Shown here: positions 24,698 through 33,569 of the stretch, in pieces | How the letters are laid out: each line of letters begins with the position of its first letter | Position numbering within the stretch: position 1 is the stretch's first letter | DNA from: Bacteroidales bacterium | GTDB taxonomy: Bacteria > Bacteroidota > Bacteroidia > Bacteroidales > P3 | DNA: 41,957 bases | Reading direction: 5' to 3' | Assembly (NCBI GenBank): GCA_009785505.1 | Contig: WQWA01000014.1 | Span: 1 to 41,957 of the forward strand | Program-made: the position numbers and the translations under genes | Notes under the pieces: model-generated | Database searches by the model: none | Told to the model about the DNA's origin: nothing | What the model saw: only the letters and a program-made list of their open reading frames with translations

Positions 24698-25996
24698 ATG
24701 GCTTACTTATTTACCTCAGAATCGGTGTCGGAAGGACACCCTGACAAAGTTGCGGATCAAATTTCCGATGCTTTGTTAGATGAATTTTTACGTCGCGATC
24801 CGGAAGCGAAAGTGGCGTGTGAAACGCTTGTAACAACCGGCTTGACCGTTTGTGCAGGCGAAGTGAAAACAAATTGTTACGTTGATGTGCAAACAGTTGC
24901 ACGCGAAACTATTCGAAAAATCGGCTATACCAAAGCCGAATATCGTTTTGATGCGGACTCTTGCGGTGTGATTTCCGCTATTCATGAGCAATCGCAGGAC
25001 ATTAATCAAGGCGTTGTTCGCAAGAAAGCGGAAGAACAAGGCGCCGGCGATCAAGGTATGATGTTCGGTTATGCGTGCAACGATATGGATAATTATATGC
25101 CGATGCCCGTTGAATTATCACACGTTTTTTTACAGGAATTGGCGGCAATTCGTCGTGAAGGGAAACACATGAAATATCTGCGTCCGGATTCTAAATCGCA
25201 AGTTACGGTTAAATACGAAAACAACGGAAAGCCGGCAGCCATTGATGCTATTGTGATCTCAACACAGCACGATGATTTTGCCGAAGAGAAAAAAATGCTC
25301 GACACCATTAAAAAAGATGTTGAAGCGATTTTAATTCCACGTGTAAAAAAAACATTGCCGAAACGTGTACAAACTTTGTTTGATGCGAAATACAAGTTGT
25401 TTGTAAATCCAACCGGAAAGTTTGTAATCGGCGGTCCTCATGGCGATACAGGCTTGACAGGTCGGAAAATTATTGTTGACACTTACGGTGGAAAAGGTGC
25501 TCACGGCGGTGGTGCGTTTTCCGGAAAAGATCCTTCGAAAGTTGACCGTTCGGCGGCTTATGCGATGCGCCATATTGCGAAAAACCTTGTCGCAGCAGGC
25601 GTTTGCGAAGAAATTTTAGTTCAAGTGGCTTATGCTATCGGCGTAGCACAACCTGTCGGACTATACGTAAACACCTACGGAACATGCAAAGCCAAGAAAA
25701 ACGGAAAAATTATTTCCGATGGCGAAATTGCAAACACTGTTTCCAAGTTAATTGATCTGCGTCCTTATGCAATTGTAAATCGTTTCGGCTTGAAAAACCC
25801 AATTTATTTCCCTACCGCATCCTACGGACATTTCGGAAGAGATCACTACAGAAAAGAAGTGGAAGTTTTTTATTCAGGAAGAGATGTCAAAGTCAAAAAA
25901 ATCGGCAAAGAAACCAGGTATTTCAAAACTGTTGACTTTTTTGCTTGGGAAAAATTGGATCTGGTAGGCGCCTTCAAAAAAGTGTTCAACGTTTAA
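24698..25996 (+). CDS. metK: S-adenosylmethionine synthetase
   Basis: Makes SAM from methionine and ATP. The ATG at 24698 gives [21 protein letters not shown], the standard N-terminus; an in-frame upstream start at 24659 would lie inside the structured leader and is rejected. It has 432 residues, longer than the roughly 385 of E. coli but usual for Bacteroidota, which carry an insertion. ATP-site motifs: [22 protein letters not shown] and the P-loop-like [19 protein letters not shown]. Regulation is probably by the leader described above. The stop overlaps the convergent amn stop. Confidence 0.97.
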   Translation: MAYLFTSESVSEGHPDKVADQISDALLDEFLRRDPEAKVACETLVTTGLTVCAGEVKTNCYVDVQTVARETIRKIGYTKAEYRFDADSCGVISAIHEQSQDINQGVVRKKAEEQGAGDQGMMFGYACNDMDNYMPMPVELSHVFLQELAAIRREGKHMKYLRPDSKSQVTVKYENNGKPAAIDAIVISTQHDDFAEEKKMLDTIKKDVEAILIPRVKKTLPKRVQTLFDAKYKLFVNPTGKFVIGGPHGDTGLTGRKIIVDTYGGKGAHGGGAFSGKDPSKVDRSAAYAMRHIAKNLVAAGVCEEILVQVAYAIGVAQPVGLYVNTYGTCKAKKNGKIISDGEIANTVSKLIDLRPYAIVNRFGLKNPIYFPTASYGHFGRDHYRKEVEVFYSGRDVKVKKIGKETRYFKTVDFFAWEKLDLVGAFKKVFNV

Positions 25997-26766
25997 AATT
26001 CAAATCGGAGGTGTTTCACCGTAAGCCCGTTATACATCAATTGTTTCAACGATTCAATCCCGATGTCTAAATGAAGTTGTGCGAAATTTGTGCTGACGGT
26101 TTTATCGCTTGATGTAGTTTTCACACCTTCCGGGCTCATTGGATTATCAGAAACGAGAAGCAAGGCTCCGGTTGGAATTTGATTGGCAAATCCCGCAATA
26201 AAAATCGTTGCGGTTTCCATATCAATTCCGATGCATTTGAGTGAGTTCAAATACCCTTTGAATCGCTCATCATGCTCCCAAACACGGCGGTTTGTGGTGT
26301 AGATAGTGCCTGTCCAGTAGTCTTTATCATGGTCTCGGATCGTTGTTGACACCGCTTTTTGCAGACTAAATGCAGGCAAAGCAGGCACTTCTTTCGGAAA
26401 ATAATCTCGAGATGTTCCTTCGCCGCGAATGGCGGCAATCGGAAGAATAAAATCTCCAAGCTGTGTTTTTTTGAAGCCGCCGCATTTCCCCAAAAACAAA
26501 ACGGCTTTCGGGTTAATGGCACTTAACAAATCCATAATTGTTGCGGCATTCGGACTACCCATGCCGAAATTGATAATGGTGATATTTTCGTGTGTAGCAC
26601 ATTGCATGGCTTTACCCACTCCTTGAACATCTATACCGAATTTTAGAGCGAAGCGGTTGACATACTCATGGAAATTAACCAAAATAATATAGTCTCCAAA
26701 GTCTGTCAGTTGCATTCCTGTGTAACGAGGAAGCCAGTTTTCTACGATTTCGTCTTTTGTTTTCAT
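25993..26766 (-). CDS. amn: AMP nucleosidase (short form)
   Basis: Hydrolyses AMP to adenine and ribose 5-phosphate, helping to set the adenylate pool. The ATG at 26766 ([17 protein letters not shown]) gives 257 residues, the size of the short form found in Bacteroidota, equal to the C-terminal catalytic part of the longer E. coli enzyme. The nucleoside phosphorylase fold shows [37 protein letters not shown] and the purine-binding [16 protein letters not shown] with the family's ME(T)A motif; D near VSDNPM acts in base recognition. The longer frame to 26859 would cross the promoters for both this gene and typA. Confidence 0.9.
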   Translation of the reverse strand: MKTKDEIVENWLPRYTGMQLTDFGDYIILVNFHEYVNRFALKFGIDVQGVGKAMQCATHENITIINFGMGSPNAATIMDLLSAINPKAVLFLGKCGGFKKTQLGDFILPIAAIRGEGTSRDYFPKEVPALPAFSLQKAVSTTIRDHDKDYWTGTIYTTNRRVWEHDERFKGYLNSLKCIGIDMETATIFIAGFANQIPTGALLLVSDNPMSPEGVKTTSSDKTVSTNFAQLHLDIGIESLKQLMYNGLTVKHLRFEF

Positions 26767-26780
26767 ACGGCAATTTCTTG

Positions 26781-26827
26781 CAAAGATACGAAAAATTTTG
26801 AAAACTGCTGTTTTTTTCGTATCTTTG
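26781..26827. promoter_or_regulatory. Divergent promoters for amn (-) and typA (+)
   Basis: Minus TATCTTTG at 26788-26781, 14 bp before the amn ATG; plus TATCTTTG at 26820-26827, 25 bp before the typA ATG. The flanks of both boxes are similar too (TTTCGTATCTTTGCA), making the gap nearly symmetric. Confidence 0.75.
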
Positions 26828-26852
26828 CACACCTTTTTTTGAAACAAGTTCA

Positions 26853-28655
26853 ATGACAAACATTCGAAACATCGCGATTATCGCTCACGTTGACCACGGA
26901 AAAACCACGTTGGTTGATAAAATTTTACACCAATGCCAACTGTTTAGAGAAAATCAAGAGGTTGGCGAACTGCTTTTAGACAACAACGATTTGGAACGTG
27001 AACGAGGAATTACCATTTTGGCAAAAAACGTCTCGGTTCGTTACAAAAACACAAAAATCAACATCATTGATACGCCCGGACACAGCGATTTTGGCGGTGA
27101 GGTGGAGCGCGTTTTGAATATGGCGGACGGCGTATTGTTGGTCGTTGATGCGTTTGAGGGCCCAATGCCGCAAACCCGCTTCGTACTTCAAAAAGCAATC
27201 GACATGAACCTTAAACCAATTGTGGTTATCAATAAGGTTGACAAACCGAATTGCGATCCGGAACTTACGCAGGAAGCAGTTTTTGATTTGATGTTTAGTT
27301 TGGGTGCAACTGAAGAACAGTTGGATTTTCCAACGGCTTACGGCTCGTCGAAACAAGGCTGGATGAGTGATGACTGGAACAAGCCAACCGATGATATTTC
27401 TTACCTTCTGGATTTGATTTTGGATCATATCAAACCGCCACAATCACCCGAAGGCAACACTCAAATGATGATTACTTCGCTGGATTATTCATCGTATATC
27501 GGTCGTATTGCAGTGGGTCGTTTGTCGCGTGGAACGCTGACTGCAGGACAAAATGTTACGCTGATCAAGCGCGACGGAAAACAAAGCAAACAAAAAGTAA
27601 AAGAACTTTACATTTTCGAAGGATTAGGCAAAGAAAAAGTCAAAACCGACATTCAAGCCGGCGAAATTTGTGCAATTATGGGCTTGGAAAATTTCGACAT
27701 CGGCGACACAATCGCTGACTTTGAAAATCCTGAACCACTTACGCCCATCGCTGTTGAAGAGCCTACGATGAACATGTTTTTCACGGCAAATAATTCGCCG
27801 TTTTTCGGAAAAGAAGGCAAATTTGTAACTTCACGACATATTCACGACAGACTTTACCAAGAACTCGAAAAAAACTTGGCGATGCGTGTAGAAAACTCGC
27901 CAAACAACGATGGCTACACGGTTTTCGGACGTGGCATTTTGCATTTATCAATTTTAATCGAAACCATGCGTCGTGAAGGCTATGAATTGCAAGTAGGGCA
28001 ACCGCAAGTAATCGTGAAAGAAATCAGCGGACAAAAACACGAGCCGGTTGAATATCTGACCATTCATTCGCCTGAAGCATTTTCCGGAAAAGTCATAGAA
28101 TTGGTAACCATGCGTCGTGGCGAAATTTTGACCATTGAAAATCGCGGAGAACGTACCCACATGGAATTTTCAATACCTTCGCGAGGTATCATCGGCTTGA
28201 GAAACAACATTCTTACCGCCACCGAAGGCGAGGCAATTATGGCACACCGTTTCAAAGCCTACGAACCTTGGAAAGGCGATTTAGGCACAAGACGACAAGG
28301 TGCTCTTATCGCCAAAGAAACCGGTATTGCTTACGCCTATGCCATTGACAAATTGCAAGATCGCGGACGATTTTTCATCGAGCCAAACGAAGACGTTTAC
28401 GTTGGACAGGTTATTGGTGAACACATTCGTCAAGAAGATTTAGTTGTAAACGTAACTGTTTCAAAAAAATTGACGAATTTCCGTGCTGCCGGAGCAGATG
28501 ATAAAACCGGTATTGCGCCGGCGATCAAATTTTCACTGGAAGAGGCCATGGAATATATCGGTGATGACGAGTATTTGGAGGTTACGCCACAATCCTTGCG
28601 TTTGCGGAAAATTTTGCTCAGCGAAGTTGATCGTAAGCGGGCTTTGAAAAACTAA
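26853..28655 (+). CDS. typA: Ribosome-associated GTPase TypA/BipA
   Basis: EF-G-like translational GTPase that binds 70S ribosomes and supports 50S assembly and stress growth. It has 600 residues, the family length. GTPase motifs: [10 protein letters not shown] (G1), RGITI (G2), [10 protein letters not shown] (G3) and NKVDK (G4), then domains II, III, V and the BipA-specific C-terminal domain ([36 protein letters not shown]). Starts at the first ATG after its own promoter. A hairpin with a T-run follows the stop. Confidence 0.97.
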   Translation: MTNIRNIAIIAHVDHGKTTLVDKILHQCQLFRENQEVGELLLDNNDLERERGITILAKNVSVRYKNTKINIIDTPGHSDFGGEVERVLNMADGVLLVVDAFEGPMPQTRFVLQKAIDMNLKPIVVINKVDKPNCDPELTQEAVFDLMFSLGATEEQLDFPTAYGSSKQGWMSDDWNKPTDDISYLLDLILDHIKPPQSPEGNTQMMITSLDYSSYIGRIAVGRLSRGTLTAGQNVTLIKRDGKQSKQKVKELYIFEGLGKEKVKTDIQAGEICAIMGLENFDIGDTIADFENPEPLTPIAVEEPTMNMFFTANNSPFFGKEGKFVTSRHIHDRLYQELEKNLAMRVENSPNNDGYTVFGRGILHLSILIETMRREGYELQVGQPQVIVKEISGQKHEPVEYLTIHSPEAFSGKVIELVTMRRGEILTIENRGERTHMEFSIPSRGIIGLRNNILTATEGEAIMAHRFKAYEPWKGDLGTRRQGALIAKETGIAYAYAIDKLQDRGRFFIEPNEDVYVGQVIGEHIRQEDLVVNVTVSKKLTNFRAAGADDKTGIAPAIKFSLEEAMEYIGDDEYLEVTPQSLRLRKILLSEVDRKRALKN

Positions 28656-28659
28656 TTAA

Positions 28660-28703
28660 GCCGTCATTTCGAGCGAAGCGAAGCGAAGTCGAGAAATCTC
28701 CTT
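28660..28703. repeat. Dispersed CCGTCAT..GAG element, copy 2 (after typA)
   Basis: Begins GCCGTCATTTCGAGCGAAG, has an internal GCGAA triplication, and ends GTCGAGAAATCTCC. ATTTC (28666-28670) can pair with GAAAT (28693-28697). Same family as 13784-13815 and 40397-40474. Confidence 0.7.
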
Positions 28704-28723
28704 GCTATTTCTCATTTTTTTTT
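28691..28723 (+). terminator. Intrinsic terminator of typA built from the end of the dispersed element
   Basis: GAGAAAT (28691-28697) pairs with ATTTCTC (28707-28713) around a 9-nt loop, followed by A and a run of nine T. The first arm is the same sequence that can alternatively pair with ATTTC inside the repeat. The T-run runs directly into the arcA promoter. Confidence 0.7.
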
Positions 28724-28724
28724 G

Positions 28725-28732
28725 TATCTTTG
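28725..28732 (+). promoter_or_regulatory. -7 promoter element for arcA
   Basis: TATCTTTG, then TGC, 16 bp before the ATG at 28749. The T-run of the typA terminator is immediately upstream. This decides the arcA start, since an in-frame TTG at 28722 would lie before the transcript begins. Confidence 0.7.
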
Positions 28733-28748
28733 TGCAAAAAATCACCCT

Positions 28749-29987
28749 ATGGAAAACTCAGACCCCGTCCGAGTCAGTTCGGAAATTGGAGAATTGGAAA
28801 CTGTTATCATTCACAAGCCCGGCGAAGAGGTTGAATTGATGACGCCTTGCGATGTGCAAGATGCTTTGTACTCCGACATTCTAAACATGGATGTTGCACA
28901 AGCGGAACACGCTCACCTGTCGGCTGTTCTTTCAAAGGTTACAAAAACGTTGTTTGTAAAAGATTTGCTCTCTGATGTGGTAAAAATTCCGGATGCACGC
29001 CAAAATTTGATTGAACGCATTTGCGACGCACAACATATTCGAGGCTTAAAAGAGTATTTGGAATCTCGAACCTCCGAACAGTTTGTAAAAAACATCATTG
29101 AAGGCGTGCAATACAGTGAACTGCAAATCAAATCTCAACAGCGTTTTGCACACCGGCCGCTTCATAATTTGTTTTTCACGCGTGACCCATCGGTTACTGT
29201 GAATAATCGCATTTTGGTTGCTGATATGAACTATCCGATTCGTCAGCGAGAGGCAATTATGATGGACGTCATTTACACTTATCATCCGATTTTCAAATAT
29301 ACGGAAACGTTTTCGTTGAAAAAGCAAAATCGAGCGGCAACGCTTGAAGGCGGTGACTTATTCATCATTCGAGAAGACCTGTTTTTGTTGGGAATTCACC
29401 CGCGTACAAATATCGCAGGCGTACAAGCCTTTGTTGATGTACAAAGCGAAGTGATGCAAAAGTTTCAACTCATCACGTTTGAATTGCCGACCGAGCCGGC
29501 TTCGTTTATCCACTTGGATATGGCGTTTACGATGCTGAATCACGACGAATGTATGATTTATGCGCCGTTGATTTTGAATAATTCCAAATATCACACGCTT
29601 CGCACGGTTGTTGACGGAGATTCCGTTCAATATTACGATGAGGCAAATCTCTTGAGTGCCTTGAAAAATGCAGGTGTTGATCTTCGTCCGATTCATTGCG
29701 GAGGAGCAACAGAAGAGTTTGCACCAAGTCGCGAACAGTGGCATAGTGGAACAAATTTCTTTTGTTTTGCTCCCGGAAAATTGATTGGCTATGCTCGAAA
29801 CCGCCATACAATTGAAGCATTGAACAATGCGGGATACAACGTAATCCCGTCAACAGAAATTATCAACGGAAATGTTGATTTATCGAAAGAAAAAAAAGTG
29901 GTTGTAACTATTCCCGGTTCGGAATTGGCAAGAGGCGGGGGAGGCGCCCGATGCATGACCATGCCGATTAAACGAAAAAAAATCTAA
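28749..29987 (+). CDS. arcA: Arginine deiminase
   Basis: Converts arginine to citrulline and ammonia, the first step of the arginine deiminase pathway (energy and acid resistance). Starting at 28749 (MENSDPVRVSSEIGELETVIIHKPG) it has 412 residues, normal. Guanidino-modifying fold motifs: LFFTRDPSV, LEGGDLF, FIHLDMAFT (catalytic H and D) and the catalytic cysteine C402 in GGGGARCMTMPI. Neither arcB (ornithine carbamoyltransferase) nor arcC (carbamate kinase) is adjacent. The next gene begins 7 bp later and encodes an ABC ATPase, so they may be co-transcribed. Confidence 0.94.
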   Translation: MENSDPVRVSSEIGELETVIIHKPGEEVELMTPCDVQDALYSDILNMDVAQAEHAHLSAVLSKVTKTLFVKDLLSDVVKIPDARQNLIERICDAQHIRGLKEYLESRTSEQFVKNIIEGVQYSELQIKSQQRFAHRPLHNLFFTRDPSVTVNNRILVADMNYPIRQREAIMMDVIYTYHPIFKYTETFSLKKQNRAATLEGGDLFIIREDLFLLGIHPRTNIAGVQAFVDVQSEVMQKFQLITFELPTEPASFIHLDMAFTMLNHDECMIYAPLILNNSKYHTLRTVVDGDSVQYYDEANLLSALKNAGVDLRPIHCGGATEEFAPSREQWHSGTNFFCFAPGKLIGYARNRHTIEALNNAGYNVIPSTEIINGNVDLSKEKKVVVTIPGSELARGGGGARCMTMPIKRKKI

Positions 29988-29994
29988 ACGAAAA

Positions 29995-30687
29995 ATGTCT
30001 ATCGTTGCAAATAATTTAACTAAATTTTACGGCACTCAAAAAGCACTCAACGACGTATCTTTTGAAATTCCAAAAGGCCAGATCGTAGGATTATTGGGGC
30101 CAAACGGTGCAGGAAAATCCACGCTGATGAAAATCCTCACGACTTACCTGCCCGCAGATAAAGGAACCGCAACGGTCAACGAATTTTCGGTAGAAGCAGA
30201 ACCGTTGAATGTCCGCAAACATATCGGCTATTTGCCCGAAAATAATCCGTTGTATTTGGATATGTACATTCGTGAATATTTGGCATTTTCGGCTTCGCTC
30301 TACCTCCCGGAAAACAGCATCAAATCAGCCGTTGAGGAGATCATAGAAAAAACATTATTGATGTCCGAATCACACAAAACCATCGGACAATTAAGCAAAG
30401 GTTTTCGCCAACGTGTAGGTTTAGCGGCGGCTCTTATTCACCAACCGCAAGTGCTGATTTTAGACGAGCCGACAACAGGTTTAGACCCCAATCAATTGTT
30501 GGAAATCCGCCAACTTATTCTCGAACTAGGTCGCGAAAAAACGGTGTTGCTATCAACGCACATCATGCAAGAAGTCGATGCACTTTGCGATCGTGTTTTG
30601 ATTGTTCACAAAGGAAATTTGGTGGTTGATACGCTCAAAAAAGATGTTGAAAACATCGGGCAATTATTTCACGATGTTACGAAATAA
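29995..30687 (+). CDS. ABC transporter ATP-binding protein, GldA-like, short C-terminus
   Basis: ATPase of an ABC-2-type exporter. It has 230 residues. Motifs: Walker A GPNGAGKST, Q-loop region GYLPENNPLYLDMY, signature LSKGFRQRVGLAAAL, Walker B LILDEPTTGLDPNQ and H-loop STHIMQEV. The sequence most resembles GldA, the gliding-associated ATPase, but GldA is about 300 residues and this protein lacks the C-terminal 70 or so. No permease gene (gldF/gldG or other) is adjacent, so the transported substrate is unknown and a gliding role should not be assumed. It is 7 bp after arcA and convergent with trpS. Confidence 0.85.
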   Translation: MSIVANNLTKFYGTQKALNDVSFEIPKGQIVGLLGPNGAGKSTLMKILTTYLPADKGTATVNEFSVEAEPLNVRKHIGYLPENNPLYLDMYIREYLAFSASLYLPENSIKSAVEEIIEKTLLMSESHKTIGQLSKGFRQRVGLAAALIHQPQVLILDEPTTGLDPNQLLEIRQLILELGREKTVLLSTHIMQEVDALCDRVLIVHKGNLVVDTLKKDVENIGQLFHDVTK

Positions 30688-30693
30688 TCGCAA

Positions 30694-31683
30694 TTAAAAT
30701 CCAATAGTTTCCCGCACCTCAGCGACTGTTTTTTGTGCGGAAATGCGGGCTTTTTCGGCACCTTCAGCAGCGATGGCATCTAAACCCTTTTCGTCAGCAA
30801 TCAACTCGTTAATGCGTTCGCGGAATGGCGTTGTGAATAAAATCATGTCTTCCGCCAACTGTTTTTTCATGTCGCCGTAGCGTATTTGACACGTGTTGTA
30901 CGCATTTTCAAAAAACTCCAACGTTTCGGGTTTGGAAACAACACTCATCAACTGAAAAATATTTTTTATGGCTTCGGGTTTTTCCTGATTTGGCTCTGTT
31001 GGACCGGAGTCCGTAACGGCTTTCATCACTTTTTTGCGGATGCTTTCAGGCTCTTCACCCAAATAAACCGCATTGGCTTCGCCTTCCGATTTCCCCATTT
31101 TTCCGGAGCCATCCAAACCCGGAATTTTGACTAAATTTTCGCCGAAATTGTAGGCCTGCGGTTCTGAAAAATATGTTGTTTGATACAAGTGATTAAATCG
31201 GTTTGCCAATGTTCGTGCCATTTCCAAATGCTGTTCTTGATCTTTTCCAACCGGAACGAAATCCGCTTTGTGAATAAGAATGTCGGCGGCCTGCAGGACA
31301 GGATAGGTCAATAATCCGGCATTCACATTATCGGGCTGTTGACGCGCTTTGTCTTTGAAGGTAACACTACGTTCCAATTCGCCTAAATACGCATTCATAT
31401 TCAAAAATAAATACAATTCGACAACTTCCGGAACATCGCTTTGAATGTACAATGCACATTTTTTCGGATCTAAACCCGCGGCAATGTAGTTTGCCATAAC
31501 ACGACGTGTATTTTTACGCAAATTTTCAGGATTTGGATGAGTTGTCAACGAATGATAATCCGCAACAAAAAAATAGCAATTGAATTCATCTTGCATTTTC
31601 ACAAAATTTTTCAAGGCGCCAAAATAGTTGCCGAGATGTAAATCTCCGGTCGGACGTATACCACTAAGGACGGTTTTTTTCAT
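30694..31683 (-). CDS. trpS: Tryptophan-tRNA ligase
   Basis: Charges tRNA-Trp. It has 329 residues, typical. Class I signatures: the HIGH-type motif HLGNYFGA (about 16-23) after SGIRPTGDL, and the KMSKS-type motif as GKMGKSEG. Other matches: FVADYHSLTT, LTYPVLQAADIL, VPVGKDQEQHLEMAR. Stops 6 bp before the ABC ATPase stop; driven by the minus promoter at 31704-31711. Confidence 0.97.
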   Translation of the reverse strand: MKKTVLSGIRPTGDLHLGNYFGALKNFVKMQDEFNCYFFVADYHSLTTHPNPENLRKNTRRVMANYIAAGLDPKKCALYIQSDVPEVVELYLFLNMNAYLGELERSVTFKDKARQQPDNVNAGLLTYPVLQAADILIHKADFVPVGKDQEQHLEMARTLANRFNHLYQTTYFSEPQAYNFGENLVKIPGLDGSGKMGKSEGEANAVYLGEEPESIRKKVMKAVTDSGPTEPNQEKPEAIKNIFQLMSVVSKPETLEFFENAYNTCQIRYGDMKKQLAEDMILFTTPFRERINELIADEKGLDAIAAEGAEKARISAQKTVAEVRETIGF

Positions 31684-31703
31684 GTTATTTTCTAAATTTT
31701 TTA

Positions 31704-31733
31704 CAAAGATACGAAAAAAAATTCGTATCTTTG
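31704..31733. promoter_or_regulatory. Divergent promoters for trpS (-) and lemA-htpX (+)
   Basis: Minus TATCTTTG at 31711-31704 and plus TATCTTTG at 31726-31733, only 14 bp apart. The two boxes lie in near-mirror-image context (ACAAAGATACG / CGTATCTTTGCA). Confidence 0.75.
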
Positions 31734-31759
31734 CATTCAGAATTCAAAAACTCAGAACA

Positions 31760-32323
31760 ATGAACACAACTTTAATCTTAATCATTGTAGCGGTAGTCCT
31801 TGTACTGCTCCTCATTTCCCTTTACAACGGGCTGGTCAGACTTCGCAACAACAGAGAAAATGCTTTTGCCGACATCGACGTGCAATTGAAACTGCGTAGC
31901 GACCTCGTTCCAAACCTTGTAAGTGCTGTTAAAGGCTATGCTTCACACGAAAGTGAAACTTTACAACGTGTAGTCAACGCCAGAAACCAAACCGTTGCCG
32001 CAACATCTATCGATGATAAAATCGTTGCTGATAATGCGTTGACATCTGCTCTTTCGGGCTTGCGTGTGACGCTCGAAGCCTATCCGGATTTGAAAGCGAG
32101 TCAGAATTTTTTACATCTGCAAACCGAACTTTCGGATGTGGAAAACAAACTTGCCGCTGTTCGCAGATTTTTCAACTCTGCCACAAGAGAGTACAACAAT
32201 AAAGTAGAAACGTTTCCGGCGAATATGATTGCTTCGATGTTTGGTTTCAAACGTGAGGTGATGTATGATCTTGGCGTAGAACAGCGTGCTACGTTGGAAG
32301 TTGCACCTGAAGTTAAATTTTAA
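31760..32323 (+). CDS. lemA: LemA family protein
   Basis: Membrane protein of unknown molecular role, commonly paired with HtpX. The ATG at 31760 gives 187 residues; the longer frame to 31628 would overlap trpS and the promoters. Residues about 4-22 are a single membrane anchor (LILIIVAVVLVLLLISL), then the LemA helical domain (LVRLRNNRENAFADIDVQLKLR, DLVPNLVSAVKGYASHE, SQNFLHLQTELSDVENKLAAVRRFFN, YNNKVETFPANMIASMFGF; motif pieces DVQLKLR and RRFFN). The stop overlaps the htpX start as TAATG, so the two are translationally coupled. Confidence 0.93.
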   Translation: MNTTLILIIVAVVLVLLLISLYNGLVRLRNNRENAFADIDVQLKLRSDLVPNLVSAVKGYASHESETLQRVVNARNQTVAATSIDDKIVADNALTSALSGLRVTLEAYPDLKASQNFLHLQTELSDVENKLAAVRRFFNSATREYNNKVETFPANMIASMFGFKREVMYDLGVEQRATLEVAPEVKF

Positions 32324-33306
32324 TGACTATGGCTTACGTAGGAATTTTAACGCAACAGCGTAGAAATAATTTTCGCTCGACCATTCTACTTCTACTTTTT
32401 CCGGTCTTGGTATTGGTGCTTTCGTATGTGGTTTATTTGTTTGCCCACGCACACAAAATTCAAGAAGCCGGACTAAGTTGGTTTGATGCATTTTTTCTGA
32501 AAGACTTTTTGGCAAATGTTGCACCTTTTGTGATTGGAGGCGTAGCCATTTGGTTTTTGATTGCTTATTGGGGAAACACAACGATCATCAACAATGCCGT
32601 ACACTCCAAACCGCTGGAAAGAAAAGAAAACATGCGGGTTTACAATCTTGTTGAAAATTTGTGTATGCAATCCGGTATGAAAATGCCGAGAGTAAACGTC
32701 ATTCAAGACAACTCGCTAAACGCTTTTGCGAGTGGAATAAATGAAAAAACATATACCGTAACTTTGACCACGGGAATCATTCAAAAGCTCAACGATCAAG
32801 AGTTGGAAGGCGTGATTGCGCACGAATTAATGCACATCAAAAATAGAGACGTCAGATTGCTGATTATTTCGATTGTTTTTGTTGGTATTTTTGCGTTTAT
32901 TTCTCAGATTGCTTTGCGAATGTTGTTTTTCTCAAACATGAGTGGTGGAAGAAGTAGCGGGGGCGGGGGAAACAGAGGCGGAGGCGGACAAGCACTAATG
33001 TGGTTAGTTGTTATCGCTGTGGCTGCCGTTGGATATTTTTTTACAATTTTAATGAAATTTGCTATTTCACGAAAACGAGAATACATGGCTGATGCCGGCG
33101 CTGCGGAGATGACGAGAAATCCGCATGCTTTGGCAAGTGCTTTACGAAAAATTAGCGGAAATCCTAACGTAGACGCTATCACAAGAGAAGATGTTGCTCA
33201 GCTTTTTATCGAACATCCGATAGCGAAAAAGAAAACGTTTATGAGCACGCTTTTTGCTACGCATCCGCCAATAGAAAAACGAATTGCCGTTCTTGAGGCG
33301 TTTTAA
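32323..33306 (+). CDS. htpX: HtpX-like M48 membrane metallopeptidase
   Basis: Membrane zinc protease that degrades misfolded membrane proteins. It has 327 residues with hydrophobic segments at about 21-41, 63-82, 178-203 and 225-246. The active site is on the cytoplasmic side: HELMH at 167-171 with E168 catalytic, and E253 (KREYMADAGA) as the third ligand. A very glycine-rich loop (about 208-223) separates helices 3 and 4, as in several Bacteroidota members. The start overlaps the lemA stop; it is followed by palindromic repeats and then tRNA-Gly on the other strand. Confidence 0.92.
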   Translation: MTMAYVGILTQQRRNNFRSTILLLLFPVLVLVLSYVVYLFAHAHKIQEAGLSWFDAFFLKDFLANVAPFVIGGVAIWFLIAYWGNTTIINNAVHSKPLERKENMRVYNLVENLCMQSGMKMPRVNVIQDNSLNAFASGINEKTYTVTLTTGIIQKLNDQELEGVIAHELMHIKNRDVRLLIISIVFVGIFAFISQIALRMLFFSNMSGGRSSGGGGNRGGGGQALMWLVVIAVAAVGYFFTILMKFAISRKREYMADAGAAEMTRNPHALASALRKISGNPNVDAITREDVAQLFIEHPIAKKKTFMSTLFATHPPIEKRIAVLEAF

Positions 33307-33309
33307 CAA

Positions 33310-33379
33310 GTAGGGGCGGGGGCCTACGCATACGTGCATAAAAAAACAACATAGGGGCAGGTTTCAAACCTGCCCCTAT
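33310..33379. repeat. GGGGC palindromic repeats between htpX and tRNA-Gly
   Basis: 33351-33379 is a perfect 29-bp palindrome with one central base: arms ATAGGGGCAGGTTT and AAACCTGCCCCTAT. At 33310-33327 there is a degraded relative starting GTAGGGGCGGGGG and closing CCTAC. Both share TAGGGGC with the palindrome at 1886-1909. The larger one may also stop transcription from htpX, but its 3' side has only a weak T-rich tail. Confidence 0.8.
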
Positions 33380-33389
33380 TATATTTCTG

Positions 33390-33462
<73 letters not shown>

Positions 33463-33473
33463 AAAAGGGACTG

Positions 33474-33549
33474 CAAAGTTACAAAAAAAAATTGAAACAA
33501 CCAAATTTTTTTGAAAAACGGCTCAAATACAAAAAAAATCGTATCTTTG
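33474..33549. promoter_or_regulatory. Divergent promoters for tRNA-Gly (-) and fba (+)
   Basis: Minus TAACTTTG at 33481-33474, 11 bp before the tRNA 5' end, and plus TATCTTTG at 33542-33549, 20 bp before the fba ATG. Between them is an A/T-rich stretch. Confidence 0.7.
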
Positions 33550-33569
33550 CGGTCTAAAACTACGACATC

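Noticed and set aside
29995-30687. GldA and therefore gliding motility
   Set aside because: The protein is truncated relative to GldA and there are no gldF/gldG genes nearby; many ABC-2 ATPases share these motifs.
31628-31759. Longer lemA starting inside trpS
   Set aside because: It crosses the divergent promoters and places the membrane anchor internally.
32940-32995. Glycine-rich insertion in htpX as a recent repeat expansion
   Set aside because: Glycine-rich loops at this place occur in other M48 proteins of this type, and the codons are mixed rather than a simple repeat.
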